A stretch of DNA of 64,000 nucleotides, from NCBI RefSeq assembly GCF_000002425.4, contig NC_037266.1, positions 186,001 to 250,000 on the forward strand. The letters run 5' to 3'. A model generated the notes under the pieces. It was not told the DNA's origin. It saw nothing but the letters and a program-made list of their open reading frames with translations, and did no database searches. The stretch is from Physcomitrium patens (lineage: Eukaryota > Streptophyta > Bryopsida > Funariales > Funariaceae). Positions 1 to 11,900 of this stretch are shown piece by piece. Numbering within the stretch: the first letter of the stretch is position 1; each line of letters starts with the position of its first letter. Position numbers and translations under genes: made by a program.

Positions 1-423
1 GGGGTTTTAATGAAGTGGGTGTGATTACTCTTGACTGTTTTGTGAAATCGAAGTTACGTCTATGATTGAAGAATTAAAAGGGTATCTATAGGATTGAGTA
101 TGCAGAGTGAATGAAAATTTTTGGGTTAATCTAACAAGACAGTCAGTGGATACAAGGTCGTGAGTATAAAGCAGTATCGGAGATTAGCAGATTGGGTTGT
201 TCGAGGTTCTCTGTAACGTCTAGAGACCTACCGAATGGGGTAAAAAGGATTTTGACGAGCAGTCAAAGGACATCCGTATATATTTACGGTATATTTTTGC
301 AATCGTTTATATTCCAACAGTCAAAAATCAATAGACTACTTGAATATTAGCGAATCTCCATACTACCTCCTATAGCCAGATGCTCGACACATTTTCAAGC
401 AGGAAAGCACGTAATACGACAGC
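1..423. other. Unassigned sequence left of element A
   Basis: No open frame, repeat or RNA gene was recognised. The stretch does not align with the matching part of element A's right LTR (7577-7735), so the left LTR is either truncated near 424 or replaced here by other DNA. It may be older element sequence flanking A. Confidence 0.4.
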
Positions 424-1031
424 GGTCCATCTTTTGGGTAGGATAAAAAGATTGAGAAAAGAGAGATTGGGGCCAAACTGTGAGAGTCGTAAGTCGGGGT
501 AAGCTTGGTGCTATCTCTTTATTTTCTTTGTTTTTAATATTTTCTTATGAAGAATTGTGATTGAGAGAAGTATTGTTGAAATTGTGATTAGAATAGTGTG
601 GAATATGACTTTGGACTGACCGTTTTGGAAAAAATATGTGACCTTGAGAATTGAGATTATCGAATTGTATTGTTTTAAGTAAAGATATTTAATTCTGTGT
701 GATGAATTAAAAAATTGAATATAATAAGTAAGGTAGAGATCAATAATTGAATATGTATAAACCGCAAAGAGAGTAAGTGAGAAATGAACTGATAAGAATA
801 TGGAAGTATTGTTGAATTGATAGTTGTAGAATGTATTATGTATTGAATTAAGACAAAAGTAGTAAGCCTTGGTATTTTGTAGTTTGATAATTGATTTTAG
901 ATAGCTAGAGTATAATCAATTGTGACACTAACAGACCTAATTCATATAACTAGTCTTTTTCCGTGTTTGAACCCACCTCTATTAGTTTAATTGCTTTGAT
1001 ATATTGAAGCTTGAATTCAACGAGAATAACA
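424..1031 (+). mobile_element. 5' LTR of gypsy element A (left-truncated)
   Basis: This stretch aligns over its whole length with 7735-8324, giving a direct repeat at the two ends of a gag-pol region. Landmarks such as the block around 500-560 and the last 70 bases recur nearly unchanged. The right end reads ...AATAACA, three bases before the primer site, as expected for a TG...CA LTR. The left 150 bp present in the other LTR are missing. The same LTR family recurs at 24170, 48368 and, inverted, at 60374. Confidence 0.8.
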
Positions 1032-1034
1032 TTT

Positions 1035-1052
1035 TGGCGCCACTGTCGGGGA
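1035..1052 (+). promoter_or_regulatory. Primer binding site, tRNA-Asp type
   Basis: TGGCGCCACTGTCGGGGA lies three bases after the LTR end. It agrees at 15 of 18 positions with the complement of the 3' end of plant tRNA-Asp, the primer of many Tat/Athila-type plant gypsy elements. A decayed version follows the LTR of element C at 49111. Confidence 0.8.
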
Positions 1053-1202
1053 TATGATAACAATATAAAATGTTAAAAATTGATTGTATGAGAGATGAAA
1101 TTATATGTTGAATGAAAACGTGAAAAGAACCAATTTTAGAATTACAAATATGTGAATTATAATTCAAGGCAGTATTGATTTTGTAAAGAAAGATGAAAGA
1201 TT

Positions 1203-3290
1203 ATGAGTGATAATCATGAAGGGGAGGATTATCAAAGAATTAATCGACAAGCGAAATAAAGTCAAGAGCAATTATGCATAAGAAATCTCCTATAGGAACG
1301 ATAAAAAGGATTTATGGGTCCAAGTAAAATCAAAGGAAGAAAAATTCAAATTCAAATAGCAAAGAGACTAGTGATAACACCAATGGTCGCAAGAGTGCCA
1401 GAAGTACCAATTACAATACAAATGGGAGTAGTAGGAGATCGAACTACAAGTGTGGTACTATTACCTACTTTTAGTAGTTGGTCGGGCTTTGATCTCAATC
1501 ACCATATATCTCAATTCTTGACAGCTTGTGTAGCTAATAATGGTAGAATTAAAGACATTTAATTGAAATGATTGCCAGCAACTTTAAAAGATACAACTTT
1601 TGAATGGTATAATTAGCAACCAGTGGGTAGATTTTTTAATTGGCAGGCCTTGAGGAATGCCTTTCTAACTCATTTTAGACTAATTAGATTTGAAGATCGG
1701 CTTCGAGAAAGTTTTATGAATAGCAGGATGTTTGCGAGGGAATCAATAGAGTCCTATTATGGCTGGATCATGGATATACTTTGTAAATGGTCAAATAATT
1801 AAATGCTAGAGGTATTTATATTATCGATATTAATCAATGGTTTGCATCCACCAGAATTGAAAATGTTTATAAAAGAAGCTCGACAAGCTATGGTAGAGGC
1901 ATTGTTGGCACTAGCAAAGGTATGGAAAAAATGTTTTTATGACCAATTGTTAACAGTCGGGGCGATGATGATTCCAAGTTGAAGAAGCCAATAAATACAA
2001 CCGAAAAATGTGTCGATGGATAATTATCCACAAATGGCTGATTTCAACATGAAGAATGTTATGTTGTAAAAATCAATTAATGTTACACCACTCCAAGCAA
2101 TAGTACCAATAACAATGACACATTATTTTACATCGCCAACCTATCAACAACCAGAGTTGTTCACAAATGTGACTGTTAAAGATCCAATTGAAGCCTTGTT
2201 ATTAAATCTAACAAAGAAGATGGAAGAATTGGCCGTGAATTTGGCTAAAGATAAGGAGAAATGACAAAATCCTTCTAATACGAGACTTAATGTATGGTGT
2301 AATAATTATAAGGGACAAGTTCATTTTGATATGAAATGTCGATCACCCAAACAAACGGGTATTCAATGTATATTTTGTGGAGGAAAGCACCCTATCCAAA
2401 ATTACTAGTATTTACAAAGGTAACAATAATTCAGTAATCAGACCATGACCTCATCGACTCAATGGAAAGTCAATCAAGTTCAAATGGAAAATATGTATGG
2501 ATGGAATGGAAATCGATCTAATCCACAAAATCAAACATTCAATAATTTTCAAAGTTCCAATTTTAATCAGAGATCTGCATCAAACCCCTAGAACTACGGG
2601 AAGGAGCAGCAGAGGTATCAGCAATATGCTACACTGGCATCATCGAACCAAGTACCCTCCATACCAACAGAACAACCAAGATCATTTTCTAATCCTATGT
2701 GGAACAAACTTAGTAGCTATATACTAGTGGAGACACCCAATATGTTGTATGGAGGTGCAAGAAGACCACTTCGTTGTTTTTGTTACAAATAGATTGGTCA
2801 TTATGCTAGTGAATGTCCCAATCCCAAAGCCAATAATGATTATACGTAAGTGCATGCAAATTGTAAGCAGTCGAGATTATTTATCAGAAATGTAATACTC
2901 CGTTCAATTTCAATAATGAAGATCAACAGATCCAAAACCAAGCAAAAATGGAGGACATAAATGAAGGTCCTCAAGATTCACTAGTTCATCGGGTAGAAGT
3001 AATCCAAGCTGTCTTTACAAGAAGTCAGCAAAAGAAAAAAGGACCAACTCAACAATTGGGTGATCCTGAAGCAAAGGGCCAATTGGACCCAATTACGAGG
3101 CTATCCAATTCAGATCTTGAAATGGGCCCCTTACTTAGTATAAGACCTGAATCGATTGTGCATCCTAATGAGGTAATAATTATAGAGGCTTCAGTTCTAT
3201 TTTAACCTATTTTGTTTTCTACCTAATTTTGAAAAACATCTTTTTTGTTGAAAGATCCTCTCAAAGGCGTGAATTCCAAAGAACCAATAT
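1203..3290 (+). pseudogene. Element A gag (decayed)
   Basis: Gag makes the capsid and nucleocapsid of the virus-like particle. The first ATG after the primer site (1203) is in frame with the long open piece at 1314-1562, and translation can be followed to about 3200 through many stops. The central part (about 1430-1970) aligns with the gag of element C (49800-50400), including the PTF, ISQF and NGLHPP motifs. Remnants of cysteine-histidine knuckles appear near 2300, 2365 and 2780, some with cysteine lost. Early stops replace glutamine codons (TAA for CAA, TAG for CAG). It is not expressible as it stands. It differs clearly from the gags of elements B and D. Confidence 0.7.
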
Positions 3291-3553
3291 CGGCCCAATT
3301 GGGAGAGTAATCTTATCCATTGAAAGAACCGATTTTACAAGCTCCGTCAAATTTAGTTCCAGTAGCTTTATCAATTTCTAATATAGAGAAAACCAATTTA
3401 CTTGAATCAGTGTCTAGAACTGGGAAGAAAAAATAGACATTGGAAATTACCACTAATACAAAACCATATGATATTCTAAAAAATTTGGGTACCATACAGT
3501 CCACGATCTTTATGAAGCAACTATTGGCGGTAGCACCTGAGTATTGAACTATC

Positions 3554-4012
3554 TTGAATTCCTCATTAATTTGTTGTAGATCTCAAAATAAAGAAATTCA
3601 AGAGGTAAGTTTGAATCCCGATCCGGGTGCACCAACCATTGATGTCTCAATTGATAGAATGTTAGAATTGAGAGTGCAAGTAGACATAGGATCTAGTATA
3701 AATCTTATGAATGTCGCTACAATACAAGAGTTGGGTTTGGATCACTTATTGCCTACTACAATAGTTTTGAGAATGGCTGACTCCAGTCGAGTTAAACCTA
3801 TGGATATTTTACGAAGTATTGATATAGTAATTGCGGGGATTACCTACAAAACCGATTATATTATTTTTTGATTGCAAAGCTATATATTATCATATCTAAT
3901 TTTATTGGAGCAACCGTGGTTGTATCAAGCTAAAGCTCAAAATAATTGGGGCCGTGGTACATTGACAATTGAGAAAGGTAATGATAAAATTGTGCTTCAA
4001 ATGTACCCTGTC
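3554..4012 (+). pseudogene. Element A aspartic protease
   Basis: The retroviral-type aspartic protease releases the mature Gag and Pol proteins. The segment begins with a proline-rich NPDPGAPTI block that also precedes the protease of element C. The active-site motif is VDIGSS (Asp codon at 3683), followed by hydrophobic strands and a second block ending near 4010 (EQPWL, then a WGRG stretch). The third residue of the usual D-T/S-G triad is kept. One TGA at 3869 splits the domain. It lies between gag and reverse transcriptase, as in all Ty3/gypsy elements. Confidence 0.65.
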
Positions 4013-4129
4013 TAATATCACAGAGAAATTCAATTGGCCAGTTCAAAATTCACGACGCATTGTGAAGATGAGTCTATAGAAGAAGAAATTAGTACACCTG
4101 ACCCAATTTATGCTGATACAAGGTAAGTT

Positions 4130-5285
4130 GTTGAGCACACTAGAATGAACTATCAATGTAAAGGACCGAGAGAGTACTTAGTTCCTCCAGATATTATTGA
4201 TGAGTTTGATCATATAGTTGCATATTAGATGAATAGACATGATGTTAATCACGTTGGTACTATGGAATTGGAGTTGGAAAGTTCTAATTTGTCGAATTTT
4301 CTGAAAGATTCTGGAATTTAGCAGAACATTATTCTAGAGACTCTTGAAATTCCACGATGTCAACTAATTAATTTAGGTACATGAAAGGCTTCCCAAATAA
4401 TTCAGATTTACGACAGTATAAAGGCAAAAAAAAAGAAATTTGGGTAGATTACTTCTTAATGCATAAAACTACTTTTGTATAGTTGTATGCAGTTTCACCA
4501 ATTGTTATGGTACCGAAAAAGAATGGAAAAGTTTACATATGTCAAGATTTCCACAAATTAAATGTGGCTATCAAGAAGGATTATTTTTCTTTACCATTCA
4601 CGGATAGTATATTGGATGTTGTCACTGGACATGAATGTTATTCATTTCTTGATGGATTCTCCGCTTATAATCAAGTTAAAATTGTAAAAGAAGACCAGAT
4701 AAAAACTACTTTTACTATGAATTGAGGGACCTTTGCCTATAAGATTATGCCATTTGGACTTTGTAATGCACCAACTACATTTCAAAGAATAATGATGCAA
4801 GCATTCCAAGATTATCTACGAATTTTAATGGAAATATTTTTAGATGATTTTTGTACATTTAGTATAAGAGTCAGGTATTTAGAATATCTTGATCAATGTT
4901 TGAATCAATGTGTCAAATATGGAATTTCTTTAAATTCAAAAAAGTACCAATTTGGTATACCTTCTGATAAACTGTTGGGTCATATAGTTATGATGGCAGG
5001 CATTGCTACAGATCCGGATAAAATAAAGATTATAGTACAATTAAAGCAACCAGATACTGTTACTGGTGTTTGAGCATTTGTCAGCCATGTCAGTTATTAT
5101 CGGCAATTTATCTATCTATAAACAGTTATATGTCTTTCCTTGACAAATCTCTTGAAGAAACCATCAACCAATGGAACCAGTCCATTTTGGACAAAAGAAT
5201 GTACAATTACATTCGAAACATTGAAACGGAAATTGGTTTCAGCACCAATATTGGTGGCACCTTGTTGGACAAAACCATTCTAAGT
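4130..5285 (+). pseudogene. Element A reverse transcriptase
   Basis: RNA-dependent DNA polymerase of a Ty3/gypsy element. Visible motifs in order are SPIVMVPKKNG (about 4495), a C/VDFHKLN-like block, SFLDGFSAYNQV (about 4645), GTFAYKIMPFGLCNAP (about 4730) and the catalytic FLDDF box (Asp codons at 4843-4848). The thumb follows (LGHIV, then the VSYYRQFI-like block at 5080). Stops sit at conserved residues: TGA replaces Trp before GTFAY (about 4724), TGA replaces Arg in the thumb (about 5070), and TAA lies just before the RNase H domain. The frame is otherwise mostly preserved, so decay is by point change rather than large loss. Confidence 0.8.
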
Positions 5286-5640
5286 TTATGTGGATGCATC
5301 TAATATCGCAATTAGTTCCGTGCTAAACCAGAAAGATGATCGGAGTTTTGATCATCCTATTTATTATGTAAGTCGTCAATTGGTAGCAGCTGAAAGAAAT
5401 TATACAATAATCGAAAGAGAAGCATTGGGGATGATTTATTCCATACAAAAGTTTCGATATTATCTTCTTGGTTATAAATTTGTTTTCCATGTTGACCATG
5501 ATGCTTTAAAATATATGATTAATAATCCTCAATTGAGTGGTCGTATTACACGATGGATTTTACTCTTGCAAGAATTTGACTTTACTATTCAAGTAAGATC
5601 AAGAAAATCACATTCCAATGTGGACCATTTATCTCGATTA
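5286..5640 (+). pseudogene. Element A RNase H
   Basis: This domain removes the RNA strand during reverse transcription. It opens with VYVDAS (first acidic residue), keeps the glutamate in TIIEREALGMI and the aspartate in HVDHDALKYM, and ends in the NVDHLSRL signature at about 5618-5640. The reading frame is open from 5290 to the stop at 6118, so RNase H and the integrase zinc finger are still joined. This is the best preserved part of the element. Confidence 0.8.
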
Positions 5641-6969
5641 TCCAATATATTAGGTAATAAATCCATTAATGATGCACTACCTGATGTAGAATTGTTTGTG
5701 GTAGATGTAATTACTTCGGAGTATAGTGAAATGATTCAATACTTGATATTTCAAACCTTCCCACCTAATTTCAATGAAAAGCTTAAACGATGCTTAATAT
5801 TAAAATGTACACCTTATACGATGATTGGTGAAGCTTTATACAAACAAGGCAAGGATGGAATTTTGCGATGCTGTATTTATCAGATTGAAGTGAGTAGTAT
5901 ATTAGAAGGTTGTCACTTGGACATTTGTAGTGGATATTTTGTGGAGAATAGCACGGCTCGTAAAGCTTTACAAGCTGATTATTGGTGGCCAACAATATTT
6001 GCAGATGCCCACCAATTCATCCGTCATTGTGGCCCATGTCAGAAAACGGGTCAACCTACTGAAACTTCAGCAATGCCATTGATATCAATTCTAGCTCAAG
6101 CGCCTTTTGAGAAAAGATGAATTGATTTTGTGGGACCAATTGTACCAGCCTCAAGAAATGGACAAAAATGGTACATACTGGTAGTAACGAATTACGTAAT
6201 AAAATGGGCTGAAGTTGTAGCTATGAAAATCAATAGTGCAAGTACATTAGCAACCTTTTTGTATGAAAATATTATTACATAGTTTGGTTGTCCAAAAGAA
6301 TTGATTAGTGATCAAAGAACTAATTTTATAAATAGTACAATCGAAGCACTTACAGCTAAATATGAGATAAAATATCATAAGACTATACCGTATCACCCTA
6401 GAGCCAATAGATAAACGGAAAAGACTAATGGAATTTTATGTAAAATCTTAACAAAAACAGTTTCAGAAGCGGGAACAAATTGGAAAACTAAGTTTTTCAT
6501 AGCTTTAAGGGCATATCGTATTGCATATAAAGTTACTACCAATGCTACCCATTTTCAATTGGTTTATGGCCAAAAAGTAATATTATATATTGAATTGGAA
6601 GTCCAAAGTTTACAAATTACTATAGATAATAGATTGAAAGATCATGATTTATTACAGCAACGTTTAGAAGAATTGAAAAAATTGGATGAAATTAAAGCCA
6701 ATACATTAATGATAATGGAAACTACATAAAAACAAAGGAAGACTTATTATGATAGTAAGCTTAGACCAAAGGCTTTTATGCCAAATGATTTGATATTTGT
6801 TTATGATAGTCAATTTAAAAAAATTTCAAGAAAATTTCAAGTTCAATGGCATGGGCCATATCAAGTTATTGACGAATTTTCAAATGGTTTAGTACAATTG
6901 GAAGATTTTATGGATACTAAATTTATGACACAAATCAATGGCAATCGGCTTAAACTTTACTATATATAA
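5641..6969 (+). pseudogene. Element A integrase
   Basis: Integrase inserts the cDNA into the host chromosome. The N-terminal zinc finger (about 5910-6045) keeps CGPC, but the usual GGHF histidine is a tyrosine (SGYF), a C-to-T change. The catalytic core begins IDFVGP (about 6121) right after a TGA that replaces Trp. It continues with SDQRTNF (about 6309) and TEKTNG (about 6418, after TAA for Gln), which supply the D,D,E triad. The C-terminal GPYQV module lies near 6855. No chromodomain follows. The stop is at 6967-6969. Confidence 0.8.
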
Positions 6970-7576
6970 TTTTAGGACGGATTTTTTGTTACAAAAGGAG
7001 GAGACGATCCAATTGATTGGACCATAGTAAGAAGTAGGAGGGAGGGCTGTTGATAAGTTTTGTATTCTCTTTTGTGGTTAAAGAGAAGTAGATGGTAGAA
7101 AAGGAAAAGATGGCGAACATGGTGTCTGGAAAAGCAAGAATGAAGACCGATTAAAAGAAATAGCAAGAGCGGCTACAGGTAGAGGTTGCGATGTTACAGA
7201 CTAAACTAGCCACATTAGTGAAGGAGGCCAATAATTTAGTACGAATCAATATGCTAGTTTCAGTGACAACACCTTTGGAAATACTTTGAAACTGATAGAA
7301 GAATGGCAGAAGATGTTAGAGGAGCGCGACAACCAAATTGCCGTCTTGAGTCTCAAGTACGGGAATTAGATTTGTTGAGTGAAGATCTGATGGCATGTTT
7401 GGATGGAAAACCATCGAACATCGAGGCAGACAACGAAGATGTAGCAGAGGAGAAGGTCATCAATTCAAAGGGTGGTAAGCTAATGCTATTGACTGAAGAA
7501 ACCAACACTGCTATGTCTTTATAAGTTGATGCTAAATAATGTTTGAAAAGTTGCTGCACAATTAGGAGTGGGGCTA
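6970..7576 (+). other. Element A region between pol and 3' LTR, with possible extra ORF
   Basis: About 600 bp separate integrase from the LTR. Two overlapping frames (about 7200-7370 and 7303-7524) encode charged, heptad-like sequence such as LIEEWQKMLEERD, suggesting a short coiled-coil protein now frameshifted. Plant Tat/Athila elements often carry an extra gene here, but no homology was recognised. A purine-rich run just before 7577 is the likely polypurine tract. Confidence 0.4.
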
Positions 7577-8324
7577 TGTAGAATAGATAAATAAATTTTG
7601 TGGTAAATTACTGGTCGATTATTGACAACCTTGAGAATTAGACTTATAATTAGGCAGTTTAGTTGATAACAATAGGTTGTTAGTAGAACAAATAGTTAAA
7701 AATTCAAAGCATCATAACCTTTGGAATCTTTTGGTCTATCTTCTGGATAGAATAAAGAGATTGAAGAAAGAGAGATCGGGACCAAACTGTGAGAGTCGTA
7801 AGCCGGGACAAGCTTGGTGCTACCTCTTTGTTTTCTTTGCTTTCATTATTTTCTTATGAAGAATTGTGATTGAGAGAAGTATTGTTGAAACTGTGATTAG
7901 AATATTATGGAATATAACTTTGGACTGACCATTTTGGAGAAAATATGTGATTTTGAGAATTAAGATTATTGAATTGTATTGTGTTAAGTAAAGATATTGA
8001 ATTATGTGTGATGAATTGAAAAACTGAATATAATAAGTAAGTTGGAGATCAATAATTGAATATGTATAAACCGCAAAAAGAGTAAGTGGGAGATGAAGTG
8101 ATAAGAATATAGAAGTATTGTTGAATTGATAGTTGTAGAATGGATTATGTGTTGAATTAAGATGAAAGTAGTAAGCCTTGATATTTTGTAGTTTGATAAT
8201 TGATTTTAGATAGCTAGAGTATAATCGATTGTGACACTAACAAACCTAGTTCATGTAACTAGTCTTTTTCCGTGTTCGAATCTACCTCTATTAGTTTAAT
8301 TGCTTTGATATATTGAAGTTTGAA
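7577..8324 (+). mobile_element. 3' LTR of element A
   Basis: It starts TGTAGAATAGATA, the same start as the solo and 5' LTRs at 24170, 48368 and 61143 (inverted). From 7735 it is a close copy of 424-1015. The last 16 or so bases seen at the end of the 5' LTR are absent, so it is cut where the minus-strand D3 sequence begins. Most differences between the two copies are transitions. Confidence 0.8.
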
Positions 8325-9290
8325 CTTTCTTCTTTACAAATAAGATAGGAGCATTAACTAGAGATTTAGAATTGTGTATGAAGTTCTTTGCCAAATTTTC
8401 ATCAATGTACTCTTTTAATACAGTCAATTCAATCTACAATAAGCTATAGATTGGTCCAAATAATGATTAAATTCTTTCTTGCAAATCAATTGAACAATCA
8501 TAAGGTCAATGCTCAGGAAAAATATCTGTATTTTTTTTTTCAAAAATATCATGGAATTCTTAATATTGGCTAGAAATACCACTTGATATTTTTTCACTAT
8601 TAAAAATGGACGTAGTATATATAACAAAAGATGATCCTTCTTTTGTAGCATACATGAAAGCTCTTGCATCTACTAATAAAGGTTTGGATGTACTAGACTT
8701 ATGTACTTCTACTTCACTAATCTGATCTTGAATTATACTACCAGAGAAGTTAAGGTTATGAAAAAACTAATCTATTTGAGGGTTATATTTTTCTTGCTAT
8801 GATAATTCTAAAATAATCAAATTAAATAAAGATCTTATTATATTAAATACTACTATACTATTATGATCTTTAATTGCTACATTTAAAGAAACAGTCTTAT
8901 GGATAACATTTCCAAAAGTCAATAATTGAATATCTATAACTTCTACATGTTTGGATTTAGTTTTTTTTACTAAAGATATTTTTTTATTTTTGAAAAATCT
9001 TTGTCTATAAAATAGACTGAGGCTCTTAAATCTAATAAGGCAAAGACTTTTTGATTTTTAGGTCCTAAACACATATCTATTAAAAAACAAAGTAAGAGAT
9101 CTGAGAGAGAAATTAAGATCTTTATTAGGTGTTGTACATGATTCAAGTTGCACAGTCCCTATTATAGCTAGAAAAACTTGTTTTCTAATACATTATCTTC
9201 TTTGATAATTGTGCTCTTCATTTTCTAATTTCATTGATTTTTTGGACAATGTTCAACAATGTGCTTAGCTTCTCTATCTGAGGATTTTTC
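8325..9290 (-). pseudogene. Chromovirus D3: end of gag, protease, start of RT
   Basis: Read on the minus strand, this begins with the last gag zinc-knuckle half (KHIVEHCPK, about 9275-9235). A protease segment follows that matches 63600-64000 of element D1 block for block (HVEVID, then IIRSLFN...EKYNPQID). Next comes a linker, then the start of reverse transcriptase: [16 protein letters not shown] and a final APILFVKKK at about 8330. The RT start is of the type seen in chromoviruses. The rest of pol is missing because element A's LTR abuts here. Several stops and a degenerate protease active site make it non-functional. Confidence 0.7.
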
Positions 9291-11900
9291 TCCCCTCACT
9301 TAAATTTGATTTAATTAGATTATAACTTATATCACAGCCCAATAGTAATTAATGTGGAGATGCAAATCATCTATAAGATAGGAAAATAAAAATGAAGTAA
9401 TAATCAAGATTAATCCAACAACACAACAAATTAGTTATACTTTTTTATGATTTAATTTTTAGCATTTGTAGTTTATTTAGTTAAGTGCCTTCCAAGACTT
9501 ATTCTATCAAACTTAAACTCTGAAAATTATGAATTAGAATAAAATAAAATAAAAACAATGAATACCATGCTCAAGTGCTAGTCTAAGGCTTTCCAAGGTA
9601 GTATTAATCATATAAATCGGAGTTCTATGTAGGAAGTTATCTACGGATGAAGTTTTTATGACAAAACTTCATCTAGAATTAGAAATTCAGTAATAAACAT
9701 CCTTAAATATTTAAGTTCAGCACTAACATGATGTTAAGTTTTTTTGTAGATAAAAGATGAAAGTTGAAAGATTAAAAAAATTAAAATTAAAATTAAAGTT
9801 AAAATTAATAATTAAAAGTTAAGTGAAAGTTTAAAAGTAAAAAAGTAAAAGTTGAAGGTTAAAAGTAAAATTTAAAAGATTAAGGTTAAAAAAATAAGAA
9901 AAAATTAAAAGATTGAATTATTTTTTATTTTTTTGTTTTTTATTTTTTATTTTATCCTTAAGAATGGATGGAAAGATAAGAATTTAAGATTAATATTCAA
10001 GTGAGATAAAAATTCTTTGAAATTATTAAATTATATTAATTAATATTAATAAGATGAATGAGTGATAATATAGCAATTTAGGTGCTAAGTGATGTGATTA
10101 GAGGGTGATTAGGAAAAGAAAACTTGCTTAGAGTATGTCAAGTTGAGAGCAGCAGATCCCTTGTCGTTCAAAAATTTGCTTACATTTCCACACAACTCTT
10201 ATGCACTTGAAATTTTTTGTGGTTTAGGTTGACTTAGAGTTGCTTCTATCTACCAAAAATCATGGTGATCCAAGGTTTGACATCTGAGATGTGTGTTTTC
10301 AAAGCAAGGCGACTTGAGTTGCTTGGGCACAAGATCCCCTACTATTTAAAAATTCACTAAAAATCAGTTAATAGTTTAAAATTAACAAAGATAAATTTTC
10401 CTAAAACCAAAATTAGTAGAGTTTCTTTTTCAAAAAATTCCAGGAAAAAAAAGTAAGTAAGTACTAAGGTAAAATTTTTCAAAACTGGTTGTTCAACACT
10501 GCTGAGGCAGCAGATCCCTTCACATTTAAAAATTCATTAAAAACTTGGTATAGATCAAGAATTAGTGATTTAAATTTTTTAGTAAACTAAGCTTTAGAAT
10601 GCATTTATAACAACAATCCACATCAAAGTTGAGTTAGAGGTCAGCAAGTTATAGATTTTTTAAGCTGATGCTCCTACACTACCAAGGTTGTAGACCCCTG
10701 CCACCTTGAAAAGTCGCCAAAAATTCGTCACAACTTCAAATCAAGCGTGTTTTATGCTTTTACAAAGCTAAGGGTGAGTAGAATCTGCTTATAAATTTTC
10801 ATCGAAAGAAAATAAAAATAGATAGACTGAGCGAGTTAGAATTGAGGGCATACTAGTTTAAAGAAGAAGATTTGCATTCACAAGATGGGGGAACATTTTG
10901 CCAGTGCTTTGCCACAAGATGGAGGCAGCAGATCCCTTCACATTTAAAAATTCATTTAAGGCTGGAAATGCTTAGAACTCAAAAACTAACACCTTTTTGG
11001 TGAAACTAACACCACCAATGTCTCTAAAAAATATTTTTATCCTAAGATCAACTACTCAAAAGCCCAAATTTGAGTTTTGAATTATAAGAATCAATTAATT
11101 TGTTAAATTAGTTGTAAATTTCAACTAAAATTCTAATTCTAATTAGCCTACTTGGAAATCAACAAGGGTTCTTGCCGTCAAAGCCTTCATAATCACCATT
11201 CTTCAATTTAAACTTCCTTAAGCATGAGCTCTTGATAAATCCAAAATCTAAATATAAATTGGCCTTGAATTTGTGATTTTTTTCATTTTTTTTTTATTTA
11301 TTTTTATTCAACTTCAAGTAGTGATTAAAATCACTATGAGAGGAAAATCCACCAAAAATTTAGCTTTTCTCCATCTTTTAAGATCATCATTAATTTAACA
11401 ATTAGACCTTATATTTTAATCCAATTAAACTATAAAATAAAATTTAACCTTAAAAATCTTCCAAAATTAATTGAGAAGATGGAACAATTAGGTTTAAGGA
11501 ACTTTCTAACCATAGTCAAATTAGAAATTAGCTTTTGGATTGAAAATTAAGATTGTGAATTAATTTAAGTTATAATTCCTAAGAATTAGAAGAAAAGTTC
11601 TACTAAAATTATAGTTTTATTACTAAAAAAAGATTTAAAGTAATTCAAGAAAAAAAAATCATAGATCTTTTAAATTTATTATTTTTTCTTTTAAATTTTA
11701 AAATAATCAATCAATATATTAGTTAGATGTATTCATCTAATTAACAACTTAAAGATATGATCAAAATCATAATTAACTAAAAAAACTAATTTGGATCTAA
11801 TAATTAGTTATATTAGCATTAAAATTAGTAAAAATATGTTAAAAATTACAAAAAGAATTGTAACTAACCATTGGAGCTTTTAATTATGCTCATATTCCAC
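9291..11900. mobile_element. 2.6 kb non-coding insertion in D3 gag
   Basis: The D3 gag zinc knuckle is split. Its upstream half ends near 11900 (minus strand) and its second half resumes near 9288. The piece between does not align with gag and has no coding potential I can support. Flanking bases (about CTCTAT against CTCATA) hint at a short target duplication, but the ends are not certain and no terminal inverted repeat was found. It contains the periodic repeat listed separately and long AT-rich, poly-purine runs (9750-9960). Confidence 0.55.
10148..10965 (+). repeat. Five copies of a core repeat at about 180 bp spacing
   Basis: The core GCAGATCCCTTCACATTTAA and variants recur with AGATCCC (or AGACCCC) starting at 10154, 10332, 10512, 10692 and 10930. 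The steps are 178, 180, 180 and 238 bp. Each core is followed by an AAAAATTCA-like run. The sequence between cores is poorly conserved, so this is either a very old tandem array or a set of spaced functional sites. Confidence 0.6.

Noticed and set aside
10148-10965. CRISPR-like array
   Set aside because: Spacing of about 180 bp, degenerate repeats and a plant nuclear context rule it out.
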